Shown in pieces: positions 62,916 through 64,000 of a stretch of DNA of 64,000 nucleotides. The translations under genes were made by a program, and so were the position numbers. The stretch covers positions 124,001-188,000 of the forward strand of contig JAFUNK010000021.1 in NCBI GenBank assembly GCA_017482205.1. Direction: 5' to 3'. This DNA comes from Lachnospiraceae bacterium. Its GTDB lineage: Bacteria; Bacillota; Clostridia; Lachnospirales; Lachnospiraceae. Each line of letters begins with the position of its first letter. Positions within the stretch are counted from its first letter, which is position 1. A model generated the notes under the pieces. It made no database searches. It was given only the letters and a program-made list of their open reading frames with translations, and was not told the origin of the DNA.

Positions 62916-63653
62916 TTACCCTGCACTAATGATATCCTCTATCACTTCCTGGGCCAACAAAAGCCCCGCCACGCTGGGCACATAAGCAATACTGCCGGGA
63001 GTACTCCTTCTGGCGGTATTCTCCTGCACCTCCTTATCGCAGGTTTCTTTTTCAGGAATTACTTTAGGTGTCAAAGCAGGTTCTTCAGAATACACTACTT
63101 TTAGATTATTCACACCCCTGTTACGCAACTCCTTGCGCATAACCTTAGCTAACGGGCACATTTGGGTTTTATAAATATCTGTGACAACGAACTTTGTGGC
63201 ATCCAGCTTATTGCCTGCTCCCATGGCAGAAATCACAGGCACACTCTTTGCTTTTGCCTGCATAATAATCTCTATTTTGGCAGTTACCGTATCTACCGCG
63301 TCTACCACATAGTCATATTCTGAAAAATCAAACTGCGATGCATTTTCCGGTAAGAAAAAACAGGTATGTATTTCAACCTGTGCATTCGGATTGATATCCA
63401 GTATCCTCTCCCGCATCACCTCAGTTTTGTATCTGCCTACGGTTGAATGCAGTGCTATAATCTGTCTGTTTATATTGGTAAGCGAAACGGTATCATTATC
63501 AACCAATACAAGTTTTCCCACACCGCTACGTGCCAGTGCTTCTACGGTATATCCGCCTACACCACCGATACCGAATACTGCCACAGTGGCTTTCTTTAAT
63601 TTTTCTATCGGTTCTTCTCCTAACAATAATCTTGTTCTGGAAAATTCGTCCAT
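62916..63653 (-). CDS. tcdA: tRNA threonylcarbamoyladenosine dehydratase TcdA
   Basis: This E1-like enzyme of the ThiF/MoeB superfamily has an N-terminal MDEFSRTRLLLGEEPIEKLK, the ATP loop GIGGVGGYTVEALARSGVGKLVLVDND and the SLTNINRQI segment, as in YgdL/TcdA. It cyclises t6A37 to ct6A in tRNA. The start at 63653 is supported by GAGGGGA; an ATG at 63665 precedes it. The catalytic Cys lies downstream in the family region around TCDKEVQENTARR. The gap 62733-62915 shows nothing coding. Confidence 0.87.
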   Translation of the reverse strand: MDEFSRTRLLLGEEPIEKLKKATVAVFGIGGVGGYTVEALARSGVGKLVLVDNDTVSLTNINRQIIALHSTVGRYKTEVMRERILDINPNAQVEIHTCFFLPENASQFDFSEYDYVVDAVDTVTAKIEIIMQAKAKSVPVISAMGAGNKLDATKFVVTDIYKTQMCPLAKVMRKELRNRGVNNLKVVYSEEPALTPKVIPEKETCDKEVQENTARRSTPGSIAYVPSVAGLLLAQEVIEDIISAG

Positions 63654-63724
63654 AAATCCCCTCATGCTTGAAATGACCTGCGAAAGAAACTCTTCCGCAG
63701 GTTATGTTTACGTGTGATACATCC

Positions 63725-64000
63725 TTATATATTCTCTATCTGCCAGTCAATGGGTTTTGCCCCGTTTTTCTCCAAAAAAGCATTCGCCTGACTGAAATGT
63801 TTGCAGCCAAAGAAGCCTCTGTATGCAGATAAAGGACTGGGATGGGGTGCTTTTAAAATCAAATGCTTTTCATTGGTTAACATCGGGATTTTATTCTGGG
63901 CAGGTCGGCCCCAAAGCATATATACTACGGGTCTGTCCTGGGCATTGACCGCCTGAATAATCGCGTCCGTAAACTGCTCCCATCCTTTGCCCTGATGGGA
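63725..64000 (-). CDS. ung: uracil-DNA glycosylase, C-terminal part; cut by window edge
   Basis: From 64000 downward, 91 residues of family-1 Ung are encoded: [25 protein letters not shown], and the conserved [25 protein letters not shown] with the catalytic HPSPLS loop. It excises uracil from DNA. The N-terminal half with the GQDPYH motif lies outside the window. Confidence 0.93.
   Translation of the reverse strand, partial: SHQGKGWEQFTDAIIQAVNAQDRPVVYMLWGRPAQNKIPMLTNEKHLILKAPHPSPLSAYRGFFGCKHFSQANAFLEKNGAKPIDWQIENI

Noticed and set aside
1-64000. CRISPR arrays, prophage or complete insertion sequence
   Set aside because: No regularly spaced direct repeats, integrase, transposase or structural phage genes were seen in either strand.

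Overview
The window looks like chromosomal DNA of a low-GC Firmicute of the class Clostridia, most probably a Lachnospiraceae member. The basis is the moderate AT richness, Clostridia-type gene order (DUF512-der; ylxM-ffh-rpsP-khpA-rimM-trmD-rplS; DUF177-rpmF-plsX-acpP-rnc-smc-ftsY; pta-ackA; polA-coaE-FtsA-like) and protein wording typical of gut Lachnospiraceae. Species cannot be fixed from the sequence alone. Almost every gene is on the minus strand; only prs, a 77-residue membrane protein and tmcAL are on plus. The two ends cut through der (left) and ung (right).

Layout. 1-3.0 kb: end of a DUF512-der operon diverging from prs, with back-to-back promoters and a 190-bp foldback element in the DUF512 leader. 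3.2-8.5 kb: an OmpR-type two-component system followed by a cytosolic heparinase II/III-like protein. 8.6-13.3 kb: pgeF, yraN, then a cell-wall cluster made of a VanC/E/G-looking D-Ala-D-X ligase, a membrane acyltransferase and an alanine racemase-like protein; the last two look like the two halves of VanT as separate overlapping genes. 13.5-22.3 kb: an accessory stretch with a membrane-anchored XRE regulator, a methyltransferase, four GNAT acetyltransferases, a DUF2441 protein, a decayed sugar isomerase, a 41-residue ORF with its own promoter and terminator, an ornithine carbamoyltransferase-like protein, a HIT protein and a YARHG/SH3 lipoprotein. 22.3-32.8 kb: the translation/secretion superoperon (ylxM, ffh, rpsP, khpA, rimM, trmD, rplS, two lepB flanking rbgA, rnhB, orphan FliK-like and FlhB-like genes). 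Its TrmD carries a fused C-terminal acetyltransferase.

32.8-34.8 kb: a lipoprotein gene and about 0.9 kb of AT-rich intergenic DNA with three GGGTATAT palindromes, a possible short peptide unit, a coding remnant and a foldback. 34.8-45.8 kb: yitT, ilvA, ftsY, smc, rnc, acpP, plsX, a TraX-family gene, rpmF, DUF177 and a small membrane protein. 45.9-49.8 kb: ackA and pta, diverging from tmcAL, with a full-consensus CcpA (cre) site between them. 49.8-54.6 kb: a Ktr-type potassium transporter, an ACT/UPF0210 pair and a WalJ-like hydrolase. 54.7-64 kb: an FtsA-like ATPase with a long C-terminal extension, coaE, polA, a zinc-finger anti-sigma-like protein, a small lipoprotein, tRNA-Leu(CAA), a diaminopimelate decarboxylase-family enzyme, tcdA and the end of ung.

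Most of the window is core housekeeping. No phage, complete insertion sequence, CRISPR array or restriction system is visible. The points most worth a second look are the split VanT/VanG-like cluster, the TrmD-acetyltransferase fusion, the foldback in the DUF512-der leader, the small transcription unit near 19.1 kb, the palindromes near 34 kb, the -10 dyad at the tRNA-Leu gene and the cre site at pta.
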